A DNA stretch of 64,000 nucleotides from Alphaproteobacteria bacterium LSUCC0396. GTDB taxonomy: Bacteria > Pseudomonadota > Alphaproteobacteria > Puniceispirillales > Puniceispirillaceae. The translations under genes and the position numbers were made by a program. The notes below the pieces were generated by a model. It was not told where the DNA came from, searched no databases, and saw only the letters and a program-made list of their open reading frames with translations. The stretch spans positions 868,001 to 932,000 of the forward strand of contig CP166131.1 of NCBI GenBank assembly GCA_041228345.1, read 5' to 3'. The stretch's first letter is position 1; each line of letters opens with the position of its first letter. Shown here one piece after another: positions 8,894-17,412 of this stretch.

Positions 8894-10522
8894 TTAGCTT
8901 TCTGATGGCAAAACAAGCCGGAAGCGGGCACCGCCGCCGAGCCGGTTTGCGGCGGTCAGTTTCCCATTATGCGCATCGACAATCTGCCGCGCAATAGACA
9001 GACCAAGTCCAGAATGTTCGCCAAAACTCTCGCCGCTTGGCCGTTCGCTATAGAACCGGTTAAACACGGTTTCAAGCTTGCCATCAGGGATGCCGGGGCC
9101 ATCATCCAATATATCCAAGACTGCCATTTTATCAGCAGCATCATGGCTGAGGACAAATTGCACTGCCCCCTGTTTCGGGCTGAACGAGATTGCATTGCTA
9201 AGCACATTATCAATGACCTGAACGATCCGGCTCTCATTCATCCGCACCATGATCGGTGCTGCCGGTTTCTCAAACAGCAATTTGTGCTGGCTATGGGTTT
9301 GCGCGCGCATCTGCAGGAAATTATCTATCAAGCTGGCAAAATCAACCGGATCGCGGATTTGCCCGATGATTTCGGTATCAACACGGCTGGCTTGGGAAAT
9401 ATCGCTGATCAAACGATCAAGCCGCTGCACATCTTGTAAGATAACCGCCAGCAGCTTTTTTTTCTGCGCAGCCGTTTTTGCCCGGCTAAAGGTTTCGGTG
9501 GCACTGCGTAAAGATGATAGCGGGTTCTTGATTTCATGCGCCACGTCAGCGGCAAAAGCCGCGGTGGCTTGAATACGCTTTTGTAATTCATCGGTCAGTT
9601 CAATTAGCGAGTCCGACAATTGACCAATTTCATCATTGCGATGCGGCAGGCGCTGCAGACGGCTGGACATATCTGCGCTTTGTCGCAATTTATCGGCTGC
9701 CGCCGCCAATCGTGAAATCGGCCTTGTGATGGATCGCGCCAGATAAAGGCTAAGGCCAAGCGTGACCAACAGCACCCCAACAAATAGCTGTAGAAATACG
9801 ATATTCACATTTGCCAGCTCTTTTTCAATCTTGCCACCGCCAATTGAGACCATCAACGCACCACGGACAAGGCGTAGGTTTTGCACCGGCACCGCAACTG
9901 ACAGCATAAGGTTACCATCACGGTCAATGCGCAAAGCACGGCGCGGCTCACCGGACAGCGCCGCAATGACCTCGGCATAATGGCTGGCACGTTGGCGCCG
10001 CCGCTCGACATATTCGGGTAATTCATCATAGGGGCTAAACCAGCCCGATGCCGCCGTCACCATATCATTCAGAAAGTTACGGGTTTGCCGATGCCAGCTT
10101 TTACCCCGATGCCGCCGGATATCGACATTTGGCTGAAAGCCGCTGCGCCGCGCCGTATCAGCAAGCAACGAGCCATTCGGTTGAAACACCCGCGCCCGTA
10201 ACGAGCTGCCGAGGCCAACAAGTGGCAATAGATGGGTCATGGTTTCAGGCGATAGCTGGCGGCGGGCAACACGCCGGTCACGATCCGCCTCGGCCAGTGC
10301 CAGTGACCGTGCTAGGGTGAAACCCTGCCGTTCAAGCGCAACAAATTCTGACTGGATTAAGGTGGTGCGATATTGATCTAACGACAGCAGCCCAGCCAGA
10401 AAAATAGCCAGCGGAAACAGCATAATTGCCATAATCCGCGCGGTTAGGCGGCTCATGCGAAGCGGCGACACAAGCCTTTGCGCCTTGCCACGGATCCAGC
10501 CAGATAATCGACGCCAACGCAA
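8894..10522 (-). CDS. chvG: ChvG/ExoS-type sensor histidine kinase
   Basis: Membrane sensor kinase paired with the ChvI regulator upstream; the family responds to acid and envelope stress in alphaproteobacteria. 542 residues: TM1 about 31-48, a periplasmic sensing domain to about 238, TM2 about 241-262, then HAMP. The HisKA box VAHEIKNPLSS has the phospho-acceptor His329; the N box (VLSNAISFSP), G1 (DDGPGIPDG) and G2 (SGLGLSIA) follow. The start is uncertain. The longest frame opens with TTG at 10522 close to GGGATT, but an ATG at 10456 (MSRLTAR) is also possible. It starts 92 bp after the chvI stop. Confidence 0.9.
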   Translation of the reverse strand: MRWRRLSGWIRGKAQRLVSPLRMSRLTARIMAIMLFPLAIFLAGLLSLDQYRTTLIQSEFVALERQGFTLARSLALAEADRDRRVARRQLSPETMTHLLPLVGLGSSLRARVFQPNGSLLADTARRSGFQPNVDIRRHRGKSWHRQTRNFLNDMVTAASGWFSPYDELPEYVERRRQRASHYAEVIAALSGEPRRALRIDRDGNLMLSVAVPVQNLRLVRGALMVSIGGGKIEKELANVNIVFLQLFVGVLLVTLGLSLYLARSITRPISRLAAAADKLRQSADMSSRLQRLPHRNDEIGQLSDSLIELTDELQKRIQATAAFAADVAHEIKNPLSSLRSATETFSRAKTAAQKKKLLAVILQDVQRLDRLISDISQASRVDTEIIGQIRDPVDFASLIDNFLQMRAQTHSQHKLLFEKPAAPIMVRMNESRIVQVIDNVLSNAISFSPKQGAVQFVLSHDAADKMAVLDILDDGPGIPDGKLETVFNRFYSERPSGESFGEHSGLGLSIARQIVDAHNGKLTAANRLGGGARFRLVLPSES

Positions 10523-10614
10523 AATCCCGATAGTCCCGCTCCCTCGGCGATCACCATAAACCCCCGAAACCTTATCGCCGCCATTATGCCGCGTTCGGCA
10601 TCGCCGCGCGACAT

Positions 10615-11307
10615 TTATGATGTTTTATATTTATAGCCGATTCCGTAAAGCGTTTCTATCTGGTCAAAATCCGTGTCATGCGCACGTAATTTGCGACGCA
10701 GCCGCTTGATATGGCTGTCAATGGTGCGGTCATCGAGGAAAATGCTTTCGCCATATGCAGCATCCATCAACTGGTCACGATTTTTCACCATGCCCGGACG
10801 CGATGCCAGCGCCTGCAAAATAAGAAATTCAGTCACCGTCAGCTTTACTTCCTGACCACGCCAGCTGCATAAATGGCGGTCAGAATCCATGAGTAATTCA
10901 CCAAGACGGATGACATTCGGCCCCGTTGCCTTCATTGCCCCGCCGCTGGCACGGCGCAGCACGGCACGAATACGAGCCAGCAATAATCGCTGTGAGAACG
11001 GTTTGGTGATATAATCATCTGCGCCCATCCCAAGGCCAAGCGCCTCGTCAAGCTCATCATCTTTACTGGTCAGGAAGATCACCGGCATTTGTGACAGGCC
11101 GCGTATTTTCTGCAGCAATTCCATACCATCCATGCGCGGCATTTTAATATCAAACACACCAAGATTGGCTGGCCGTCTGGCAAGTCCCGCAAGCGCCGCC
11201 TCGCCATCATGATAGCAATCAACCTCAAAGCCTTCGGACTCAAGCGTCAAGGATACCGAGGTCAGAATATTCTGATCATCATCAACAAGCGCAATTCGGT
11301 CTGCCAT
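10615..11307 (-). CDS. chvI: ChvI-type response regulator (OmpR family)
   Basis: DNA-binding response regulator phosphorylated by ChvG, 230 residues from the ATG at 11307. I preferred this start to one 40 codons upstream because GGGAG lies 7 bases before it and the protein then begins [12 protein letters not shown], the normal receiver start. Phospho-acceptor Asp53 lies in DIKMPRMDG, with Thr80 and Lys102 (ITKPF) completing the active site. The C-terminus is a winged helix with [16 protein letters not shown]. It precedes chvG. The 153-bp gap from polA probably holds the promoter. Confidence 0.94.
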   Translation of the reverse strand: MADRIALVDDDQNILTSVSLTLESEGFEVDCYHDGEAALAGLARRPANLGVFDIKMPRMDGMELLQKIRGLSQMPVIFLTSKDDELDEALGLGMGADDYITKPFSQRLLLARIRAVLRRASGGAMKATGPNVIRLGELLMDSDRHLCSWRGQEVKLTVTEFLILQALASRPGMVKNRDQLMDAAYGESIFLDDRTIDSHIKRLRRKLRAHDTDFDQIETLYGIGYKYKTS

Positions 11308-11460
11308 TATAGTCTCCCACTTCCCCATCACCTGACTTAAGAACAAGCCTGCCAGTCTATCAGCCTGCAATCTGCAAATAAAACAAGGCCAATATAGGGC
11401 AGAAAGTCGGCATAATCGGGCCAGCATTATACATTGGGGAAAATCCTAATGGGACCAGCC

Positions 11461-14364
11461 TTAATGGGCATCAGCCCAACTGTCAGCGATCCCAGCCTCG
11501 GCAACAATCGGTACAGCAAGCGACAGTAACGGCGCCGCAGCATTTTCCATAACCGAAGTGATCAGCTTGGTTGCGGCCTCGGCTTCGGCTTCGGGCGCCT
11601 CAAAAATCAATTCATCATGCACCTGCAACAACATGGTCGCGTTCAGCCCCGCCGCGCTGAGGGCTGGCGGTATGCGGATCATCGCGCGTTTAATAATATC
11701 GGCCGCACTGCCTTGGATTGGCGCGTTGATCGCTTGGCGTTCGGCAAAACCACGCATGGCCTGATTTCCGCCGTCAAAGCCGGTAATATGAATGCGGCGC
11801 CCAAACAGCGTTTCGACATAGCCATCCTCGCGTGCCGATAGCTTTATCCGTTCCATATAATCCCTTATGCCGGGGAAATTCTTGAAATAGGCGGTGATGA
11901 AATCGCCAGCTTCTCCGCGTGAAATTCCCAGCTGACGCGCCAGCCCAAAGGCCGAAATGCCATAGATAATGCCAAAATTAATTGCCTTTGCGCGGCGTCT
12001 GTTTTCACTGTCCATTTGATCAAGCGGCACGCCAAATACCTCGGACGCTGTGCGCGCGTGAATATCCAACCCGGCATGAAATGCCTCAATCATCGTGCTC
12101 TCGCCGGCAACATGCGCCACGAGACGCAACTCGATCTGCGAATAATCGGCAGAGATCAATTTATGCCCGGGCGCCGCGATAAAGGCGGTGCGGATCTGCC
12201 GACCCTCAGCGGTGCGAATGGGAATATTCTGCACATTCGGATCGGATGACGACAGGCGGCCAGTACTAGCACCGACCATTGAAAATGATGTGTGAACCCG
12301 CCCCGTTGCAGGCAGGATCGAGTCAACCAGCGCATCCGCATAGGTTGATTTCAATTTTGCCAATTGTCGCCAATCAAGAACTTTAGCGGCAATCTCAACA
12401 CCCGATGCCGCCAGATCTTCAAGCACATCAGCCGACGTAGAATAGGCACCTGTTTTGGCCTTTTTGCCGCCTTGCAGCCCCATTTTATCAAACAGAATTT
12501 CACCAAGCTGTTTTGGCGAGGCAATGTTGAAATCCTCGCCAGCAAGCTGATGAATCTCGGTCTGCAACGCTGCCATACGGCTTGCAAAATCATTCGACAT
12601 CCGCGCTAATATCCCGCGATCAACGGTAATGCCACTTGCCTCCATTTCAGCAAGAATCGGGATCAGCGGGCGTTCCAGCCTTTCATAAACAGATGCCACC
12701 CGCTCTGTACTGAGGCGCGGCTTAAACTGATGCCAAAGACGAAGCGTGATATCAGCATCCTCGGCCGCGTAATCCAGCGCCGCCTCTGGTGCCAGCGTGC
12801 CAAAGGCAACTTGCTTGGCACCCTTGCCGCAAACATCGGAATATTTGATCGTGTCATAATCCAGCCAATGCTTTGCCAGATGATCCATCGAATGACCACC
12901 AACACGCCCGCCATCCAATACATAAGACAGGCACATTGTATCATCGACCGGGCCTAGCTTTACCCCGCCATTGCGCGGCCATAGCAAGATATGCGAGTCA
13001 TATTTCAAATTATGCCCAATTTTTAAAACCGCCGGATCTTCGAATACCGGCTTTAGCATCGCCATTGCCGTATCAAACGGAATTTGCTGATACGAAACCG
13101 GAGCCTCAGCCGAAAAATCTAGACCGCCCTGCGCGTCACCATTTTCAGCGATTGCGCCGTGGCGCAATGGCACATAACAGGCGTTCCCCGGCGTTAGGGC
13201 CATTGAAATGCCAACCAGATCAGCCGCCGCAGCGTTCAGGCCACTGGTTTCAGTATCGACCGCAAGAAACCCCTGCGCCGTCGCCGCGGCAAGAAAGCCC
13301 GCCAACGCATCAATGTCGGTAATAAGCTGATACTGGGTCGTTACCGGATCAAGCGCGACAGCGGGGCTTTGGGACACTGATCCGGCAGCACCCCCTAAAT
13401 CTGGTGCTGATGGTGATGGTGATAATGGTGATGCGCTGGCCGCCATCGACCGCACGGCACCACCAATTTTGCCGTTATGGTCACTGCCAGACCCATTATG
13501 CCCATGATCAGCGCCGATGCGAACCAGTAATCGTTTGAATTCCTGTTCTTGCAAGAACGCAGTCAAGCGATCCATATCACGGGGCGGGGTCGATAGCGCG
13601 GCAAGCTCAAGCGGCATCGGTGCATCGTCACGAAGCCTGACAAGCTGGCGTGAAATACGCGCCTGCTCGGCAAAATTAATCAAATTTTCACGGCGCTTTG
13701 GCTGTTTAATACTGTCCACACTTGCCAGCAAATTATCCAGATCGCCAAAAGTCTGAATCAATTCGGCTGCGGTTTTCACCCCAATACCCGGCACCCCGGG
13801 CACATTGTCAGTAGAGTCGCCAGCCAGAGCCTGCACATCAACCACTTTTTCCGGCGGCACACCAAACCGGTCAAACACCTCATCCGCGCCAATGCGGCGC
13901 TGTTTCATCGGGTCAAGCATCGTGATATCACCACGAACCAGCTGCATCAGATCCTTGTCTGACGAGACAATCAACGTTGCAAGGCCAGCCTCCTCGGCAA
14001 CCCGCGCATAGGTGGCAATCAGATCGTCAGCCTCAAAACCCGGCGCCTCAAGTAACGGCAGGCTCAACGCCTCGGTCGCAGCGCGCACCAAGGCAAATTG
14101 CGGCACTAGCTCTTCGGGCGGTTCTGACCGGTTCGCTTTATATTCAGGATAAATGTCCGAACGAAATGTCTTGCGGGCAACGTCAAACACCACCGCCACA
14201 TGATCGGGCGCCAGATCATCAACAAGCTTCATTAACATTGCGGTAAAGCCATAAACGGCATTTACCGGCGTTCCGTCGCTGCGGGTCATGGGTGGCAGGG
14301 CGTGAAAGGCACGGAAAATATATCCCGACCCGTCCACTAGTACCAATCTACCCTTCTCAGCCAT
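11461..14364 (-). CDS. polA: DNA polymerase I
   Basis: Replication and repair polymerase, 967 residues. N-terminal 5' nuclease (LVLVDGSGYIFRAFHALPPM, then IVSSDKDLMQL). The 3'-5' exonuclease domain retains AVDTETSGL near residue 370 and so is probably proofreading-competent. The polymerase domain has SADYSQIELR near 736 and QVHDELIFE near 915. The linker between the nuclease domains (about residues 290-340) is rich in G, S, D, H, P and A and is encoded by imperfect GATGGT-like repeats near 13400-13450. I chose the ATG at 14364, just after GGGGA, over an in-frame ATG four codons upstream. A hairpin lies just 5' of the ribosome site. Confidence 0.96.
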   Translation of the reverse strand: MAEKGRLVLVDGSGYIFRAFHALPPMTRSDGTPVNAVYGFTAMLMKLVDDLAPDHVAVVFDVARKTFRSDIYPEYKANRSEPPEELVPQFALVRAATEALSLPLLEAPGFEADDLIATYARVAEEAGLATLIVSSDKDLMQLVRGDITMLDPMKQRRIGADEVFDRFGVPPEKVVDVQALAGDSTDNVPGVPGIGVKTAAELIQTFGDLDNLLASVDSIKQPKRRENLINFAEQARISRQLVRLRDDAPMPLELAALSTPPRDMDRLTAFLQEQEFKRLLVRIGADHGHNGSGSDHNGKIGGAVRSMAASASPLSPSPSAPDLGGAAGSVSQSPAVALDPVTTQYQLITDIDALAGFLAAATAQGFLAVDTETSGLNAAAADLVGISMALTPGNACYVPLRHGAIAENGDAQGGLDFSAEAPVSYQQIPFDTAMAMLKPVFEDPAVLKIGHNLKYDSHILLWPRNGGVKLGPVDDTMCLSYVLDGGRVGGHSMDHLAKHWLDYDTIKYSDVCGKGAKQVAFGTLAPEAALDYAAEDADITLRLWHQFKPRLSTERVASVYERLERPLIPILAEMEASGITVDRGILARMSNDFASRMAALQTEIHQLAGEDFNIASPKQLGEILFDKMGLQGGKKAKTGAYSTSADVLEDLAASGVEIAAKVLDWRQLAKLKSTYADALVDSILPATGRVHTSFSMVGASTGRLSSSDPNVQNIPIRTAEGRQIRTAFIAAPGHKLISADYSQIELRLVAHVAGESTMIEAFHAGLDIHARTASEVFGVPLDQMDSENRRRAKAINFGIIYGISAFGLARQLGISRGEAGDFITAYFKNFPGIRDYMERIKLSAREDGYVETLFGRRIHITGFDGGNQAMRGFAERQAINAPIQGSAADIIKRAMIRIPPALSAAGLNATMLLQVHDELIFEAPEAEAEAATKLITSVMENAAAPLLSLAVPIVAEAGIADSWADAH

Positions 14365-14382
14365 AAATCCCCGCATTCATCC

Positions 14383-14400
14383 TGCTGGCAATCTTGCCAG
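14383..14400 (-). promoter_or_regulatory. Hairpin in the polA leader
   Basis: On the minus strand GCTGGCA pairs with TGCCAGC across a 4-base loop (AGAT), a 7-bp stem ending just before the AGGA and GGGGA that serve polA translation. An A-run precedes it on that strand, so read on the plus strand it looks like a short stem followed by seven Ts, but no plus-strand gene ends here. It could affect polA translation or stop antisense transcription. Confidence 0.4.
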
Positions 14401-14534
14401 CTATTTTTTTCGGCACTATTACATCCGTTACGGGCTAGCCCGCCCCACACCCGATATGATGCGACCGGTTTCGCCCCTCACCATCACGCCGCGACTGTCA
14501 ATCACAACGCCGCTGATGACGACACGGCGTTTCG

Positions 14535-14735
14535 CTATTTCGCCGCAACAAATACGCATGAGCAATAGGGGCAGGTAACCTTGCCACCCGTGCCAAGCGT
14601 TAACCAGACTTGCGGATGACCAAGCGCTCCGCCGCCACCATTGCAGGCAACACGCGACTGGTTTGTCACGATTACATTTGACGATGATGGAGCGGTTGAT
14701 TGATCAGCCGCATTGCTAGCTTGTTCTGGGGTCAT
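14535..14735 (-). CDS. Zinc-finger (zf-CHCC) small protein
   Basis: 66-residue protein of the zf-CHCC family, related to the NDUFS6 accessory subunit of respiratory complex I. The conserved part reads CNGGGGALGHP, then CPYCSCVF, giving the Cys-His-Cys-Cys ligands. The ATG at 14735 has GAGGA five bases upstream; an in-frame ATG 17 codons earlier lacks such a site. It lies upstream of polA on the same strand with a 170-bp gap and is divergent from the ABC ATPase. A role in complex I assembly is inferred from the family only. Confidence 0.85.
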   Translation of the reverse strand: MTPEQASNAADQSTAPSSSNVIVTNQSRVACNGGGGALGHPQVWLTLGTGGKVTCPYCSCVFVAAK

Positions 14736-14786
14736 GCTATCCTCAATGGTATCGAATAAAGTGGCAGAAAATGGCGCTGCGGCCAA

Positions 14787-15032
14787 AAACCTTTTTGCCC
14801 GCCTTTAACCTATAGCGGCTTGCCAATTGATGCAATTGTAACCGGCGCAGGCGGCGGAAGAATCTTTCGATAGGCCCAAAAGATTTCAGGCGGGCACTTG
14901 GCAAAGCGGCTCGCGGCCCCGGCTGTTGCGGATATCGCCCCTTGCCGCCCCACACACATCGGCCTATATCTTGGCAGGTGAGCAAAGCCGAATTTTCATC
15001 CACGAATTTTCATCCACAAGGGGGGCGCCATC
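14787..15032. promoter_or_regulatory. Divergent intergenic region with a 14-bp tandem repeat
   Basis: Non-coding region between the zinc-finger gene (minus) and the ABC ATPase (plus), presumably holding both promoters. At 14990-15003 and 15004-15017 the 14-mer GAATTTTCATCCAC occurs twice in perfect head-to-tail tandem, ending one base before the purine-rich ribosome site of the ABC gene. I see no gene here. Confidence 0.6.
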
Positions 15033-16022
15033 ATGACCGTACAAAATGCTGGCATTCATCATACCGCCTTTACCCATAGCCCCAAATCCGGGCTGGCGAT
15101 CGAGGCGCGCGGGGTGAATAAAATATATGATGCCGCCGGGCGCGCGCATCACGCGCTTAAATCGGTTGATATCGAGGTGCCGGTTGGCTGTGTTTTCGGG
15201 CTATTAGGGCCGAATGGCGCTGGCAAATCGACCTTTATCAACATTATGGCCGGAACTGTGCTGAAAACCAGCGGCAGCATTTCAATTTGGGGAACGGATA
15301 TTGACGATAATCCGCGCCAGTCGCGGGCCAACATCGGCATCGTACCGCAGGAATTGAACATCGACGCTTTTTTCACGCCACGCGAAACGCTGGATATGAT
15401 GGCAGGCCTGTTTGGCGTGCCGAAATCCGAACGTCACACCGATGAAATTCTGGAAATGGTCGGCCTGACCGAACAGGCAAATTTCTATTCGCGTCGTCTG
15501 TCTGGCGGCATGCGCAGGCGGCTACTAGTTGGCAAGGCGATGGTGCATCGCCCCCCAATTTTGGTTCTGGACGAGCCTACCGCCGGCGTTGATGTCGCAC
15601 TTCGGCAACGGCTGTGGGATAGCATCAAAATGCTGAACCGGGCCGGTGTTACGGTGGTGCTGACGACGCATTATCTAGAAGAGGCAGAGGCGCTGTGCGA
15701 CCGTATCGCCATTATTAACAAGGGCGAAATTATCGCGGCAAAGACAAAGGACGAGCTTTTGGCGTCAGCCGGGCAAAAAACACTGCATCTAAGCCTGAAA
15801 GCACCGCCGCCACAACCGCTGCCAGCGGCGCTAATCGCGCTTGGTGCGCACTGGCATTTTCAGCATAAAGAGCGCGAAGCCCGCTTATCGATTATTTTTG
15901 ATCCGGCGACCAGTAATGCAATTGATATTTTGCAAGCGGTACAGGCAGCCGGCTGCGATATCAGCGATATCAGCACCGCCGAGCCCGACCTTGAAGATGT
16001 GTTCCTCAGCCTGACGAATTAA
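15033..16022 (+). CDS. ABC-2 type transporter ATP-binding protein
   Basis: ATPase subunit of an ABC-2 type exporter, 329 residues. Walker A GPNGAGKST at 59-67, signature LSGGM at 156-160, Walker B and D-loop VLDEPTAGVD at 178-187, switch His in TTHYLEEAE. The C-terminal ~90 residues form the variable accessory region seen in this class. An AAGGGGGG ribosome site precedes the ATG. No ABC-2 permease gene is nearby: upstream is the divergent zinc-finger gene and downstream the tRNA-Arg. The permease must therefore be encoded elsewhere or has been lost. Substrate unknown. Confidence 0.92.
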   Translation: MTVQNAGIHHTAFTHSPKSGLAIEARGVNKIYDAAGRAHHALKSVDIEVPVGCVFGLLGPNGAGKSTFINIMAGTVLKTSGSISIWGTDIDDNPRQSRANIGIVPQELNIDAFFTPRETLDMMAGLFGVPKSERHTDEILEMVGLTEQANFYSRRLSGGMRRRLLVGKAMVHRPPILVLDEPTAGVDVALRQRLWDSIKMLNRAGVTVVLTTHYLEEAEALCDRIAIINKGEIIAAKTKDELLASAGQKTLHLSLKAPPPQPLPAALIALGAHWHFQHKEREARLSIIFDPATSNAIDILQAVQAAGCDISDISTAEPDLEDVFLSLTN

Positions 16023-16107
16023 GCCAAGCTGCGGGGCGGATCATGTCAAACGGCATTACCCCCTTGGCAGCGGCACAAAGTCAGTATAGAAGATAGCTAT
16101 CCAGACG

Positions 16108-16154
16108 TTGGCTGGTTTACGCCAGCCAAGTTGTTCCGGCCAGCTCGCGCTGGC
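16108..16154 (+). terminator. Two consecutive hairpins downstream of the ABC ATPase gene
   Basis: TTGGCTGG (16108-16115) pairs with CCAGCCAA (16122-16129), and GCCAGC (16139-16144) pairs with GCTGGC (16149-16154). They sit between the ABC gene and the tRNA and may end the ABC transcript. There is no clean T-run, so this is a weak call. Confidence 0.35.
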
Positions 16155-16218
16155 GAATTATTGTTGTTAGGCTCGGCGCGTTTTACCCCTTGGTAATAAC
16201 GCCAGCAGCAATAAGGAC

Positions 16219-16295
<77 letters not shown>

Positions 16296-16374
16296 TTTTC
16301 GTATATTTTTCAATATATTACTGCGCCATTTTTTTCGGCCTGGGTAAAAAATTTGGCTGTTGCGATCAAAAAAA

Positions 16375-16764
16375 TCATAAAATCCCTTTTTTTCTTAGTG
16401 CTTGCCTTATCTTGGTCGCACTTATTTCAGTAACAGATTTGTCAAAAGTTTCTTCTTCAAAAGAATACCCCACACCTCTTCCATAGGTGATATTCACAAT
16501 ATTGGGAACCAACATAATTTCATATTCAACTCCTCTTTTAAAACTATCTTGAAGTAAACTTTCTTCAATATTTGAACAGACTATATCCCAGCTAAATGGA
16601 TTATCATCTTGTCCATCACCACCAGATGCACCTTGAACATCTCTGACTTGAATTATCACCTGTCCTGTCTTTACGACGCACCTTTTAAAAAGAGCTTGGT
16701 GACCATCATGCCACGGCTGCCATCTGCCCAACATCTGCACTGTTGGTTTTTTCCAATCAAACAT
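16375..16764 (-). CDS. Cytidylyltransferase-like nucleotidyltransferase
   Basis: 129-residue protein of the HxGH nucleotidyltransferase superfamily. GRWQPWHDGH places the H-x-G-H motif at 19-22, and ISATKIR at 114-120 matches the ISSTxIR signature. These enzymes transfer a nucleotidyl group to a phosphorylated substrate; the superfamily includes ATP sulfurylase, NMN adenylyltransferase and CTP:phosphate transferases. The substrate cannot be read from the sequence. It starts 2 bp after the stop of the kinase gene with GGGG just upstream, so the two are translated together. AT-rich, part of the island. From memory, similar pairs occur in marine phages and surface-polysaccharide islands. Confidence 0.75.
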   Translation of the reverse strand: MFDWKKPTVQMLGRWQPWHDGHQALFKRCVVKTGQVIIQVRDVQGASGGDGQDDNPFSWDIVCSNIEESLLQDSFKRGVEYEIMLVPNIVNITYGRGVGYSFEEETFDKSVTEISATKIRQALRKKGIL

Positions 16765-16766
16765 AT

Positions 16767-17180
16767 TTACCCCTTAACCCGTAAGACTTCTCGAGCAACA
16801 TCATGATGATTATTGTCATTCCATTCTGTTATACGCATTTCAACATTAACAGGACGTTCAAATAACTTATTCGTATCCTCGTATCGCCCCACGTTTATTG
16901 TGTCCATCCAGACAGTAAAATCTGCATCGAACATTTGTCTGGTTTTCATGGTGGGGCAAACAAAATCACACACTACAAACCTCCCATGGCTTTTCTCAAA
17001 ATCTGCGAAGGTTTTCATCCTATTAGATTGCCTTATTCTTCCGTCTTCAGAGAAGTCCCAATCGTTTGCCATTTCTCGAATTTTGTCTGCATTGAACCAA
17101 GCAGAACCAATTAATGGAACCAACCTTTCAGTCAGATACGTTTTACCACTGCCTGGTAACCCCATTATTAAAATTTTCAT
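16767..17180 (-). CDS. Adenylylsulfate-kinase-like P-loop kinase
   Basis: 137-residue kinase resembling CysC (APS kinase). P-loop GLPGSGKT at 7-14, then WFNADKIR, NDWDFS, a GRIRQSNRM segment and FVCPT, the order seen in CysC-like proteins of marine bacteria and phages. The real substrate may be APS or another small hydroxylated molecule. I chose the ATG at 17180 because GAGG lies 6 bases upstream; an earlier ATG four codons upstream has no ribosome site. It forms a two-gene operon with the nucleotidyltransferase and diverges from the TPR-sulfotransferase across a 232-bp AT-rich gap. Confidence 0.75.
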   Translation of the reverse strand: MKILIMGLPGSGKTYLTERLVPLIGSAWFNADKIREMANDWDFSEDGRIRQSNRMKTFADFEKSHGRFVVCDFVCPTMKTRQMFDADFTVWMDTINVGRYEDTNKLFERPVNVEMRITEWNDNNHHDVAREVLRVKG

Positions 17181-17412
17181 GAGAAACCTCATAATTACTA
17201 ATTGGTTGTATTTTCAAGAATCTGAAACCCATTAGTGAAATACTTCACGCCATCACAGCTGAAAGGTGTTAACGACATGCGTTGCACTTTACAATTTAAT
17301 TTTTTAAAAAAATTTGGCTTTGTAATAAGTCAAGTGATAACTTATATTTACTGAATATTCACGCTAATGAGCATTCGGCAGTTATTGGTCAACTCAGGAC
17401 TTTAAGCAACAA

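Noticed and set aside
14428-14534. 35-codon minus-strand open frame after the zinc-finger gene (starting ...RRVVISGVV...)
   Set aside because: It reads coherently but has no start codon or ribosome site of its own and shows no family signature.
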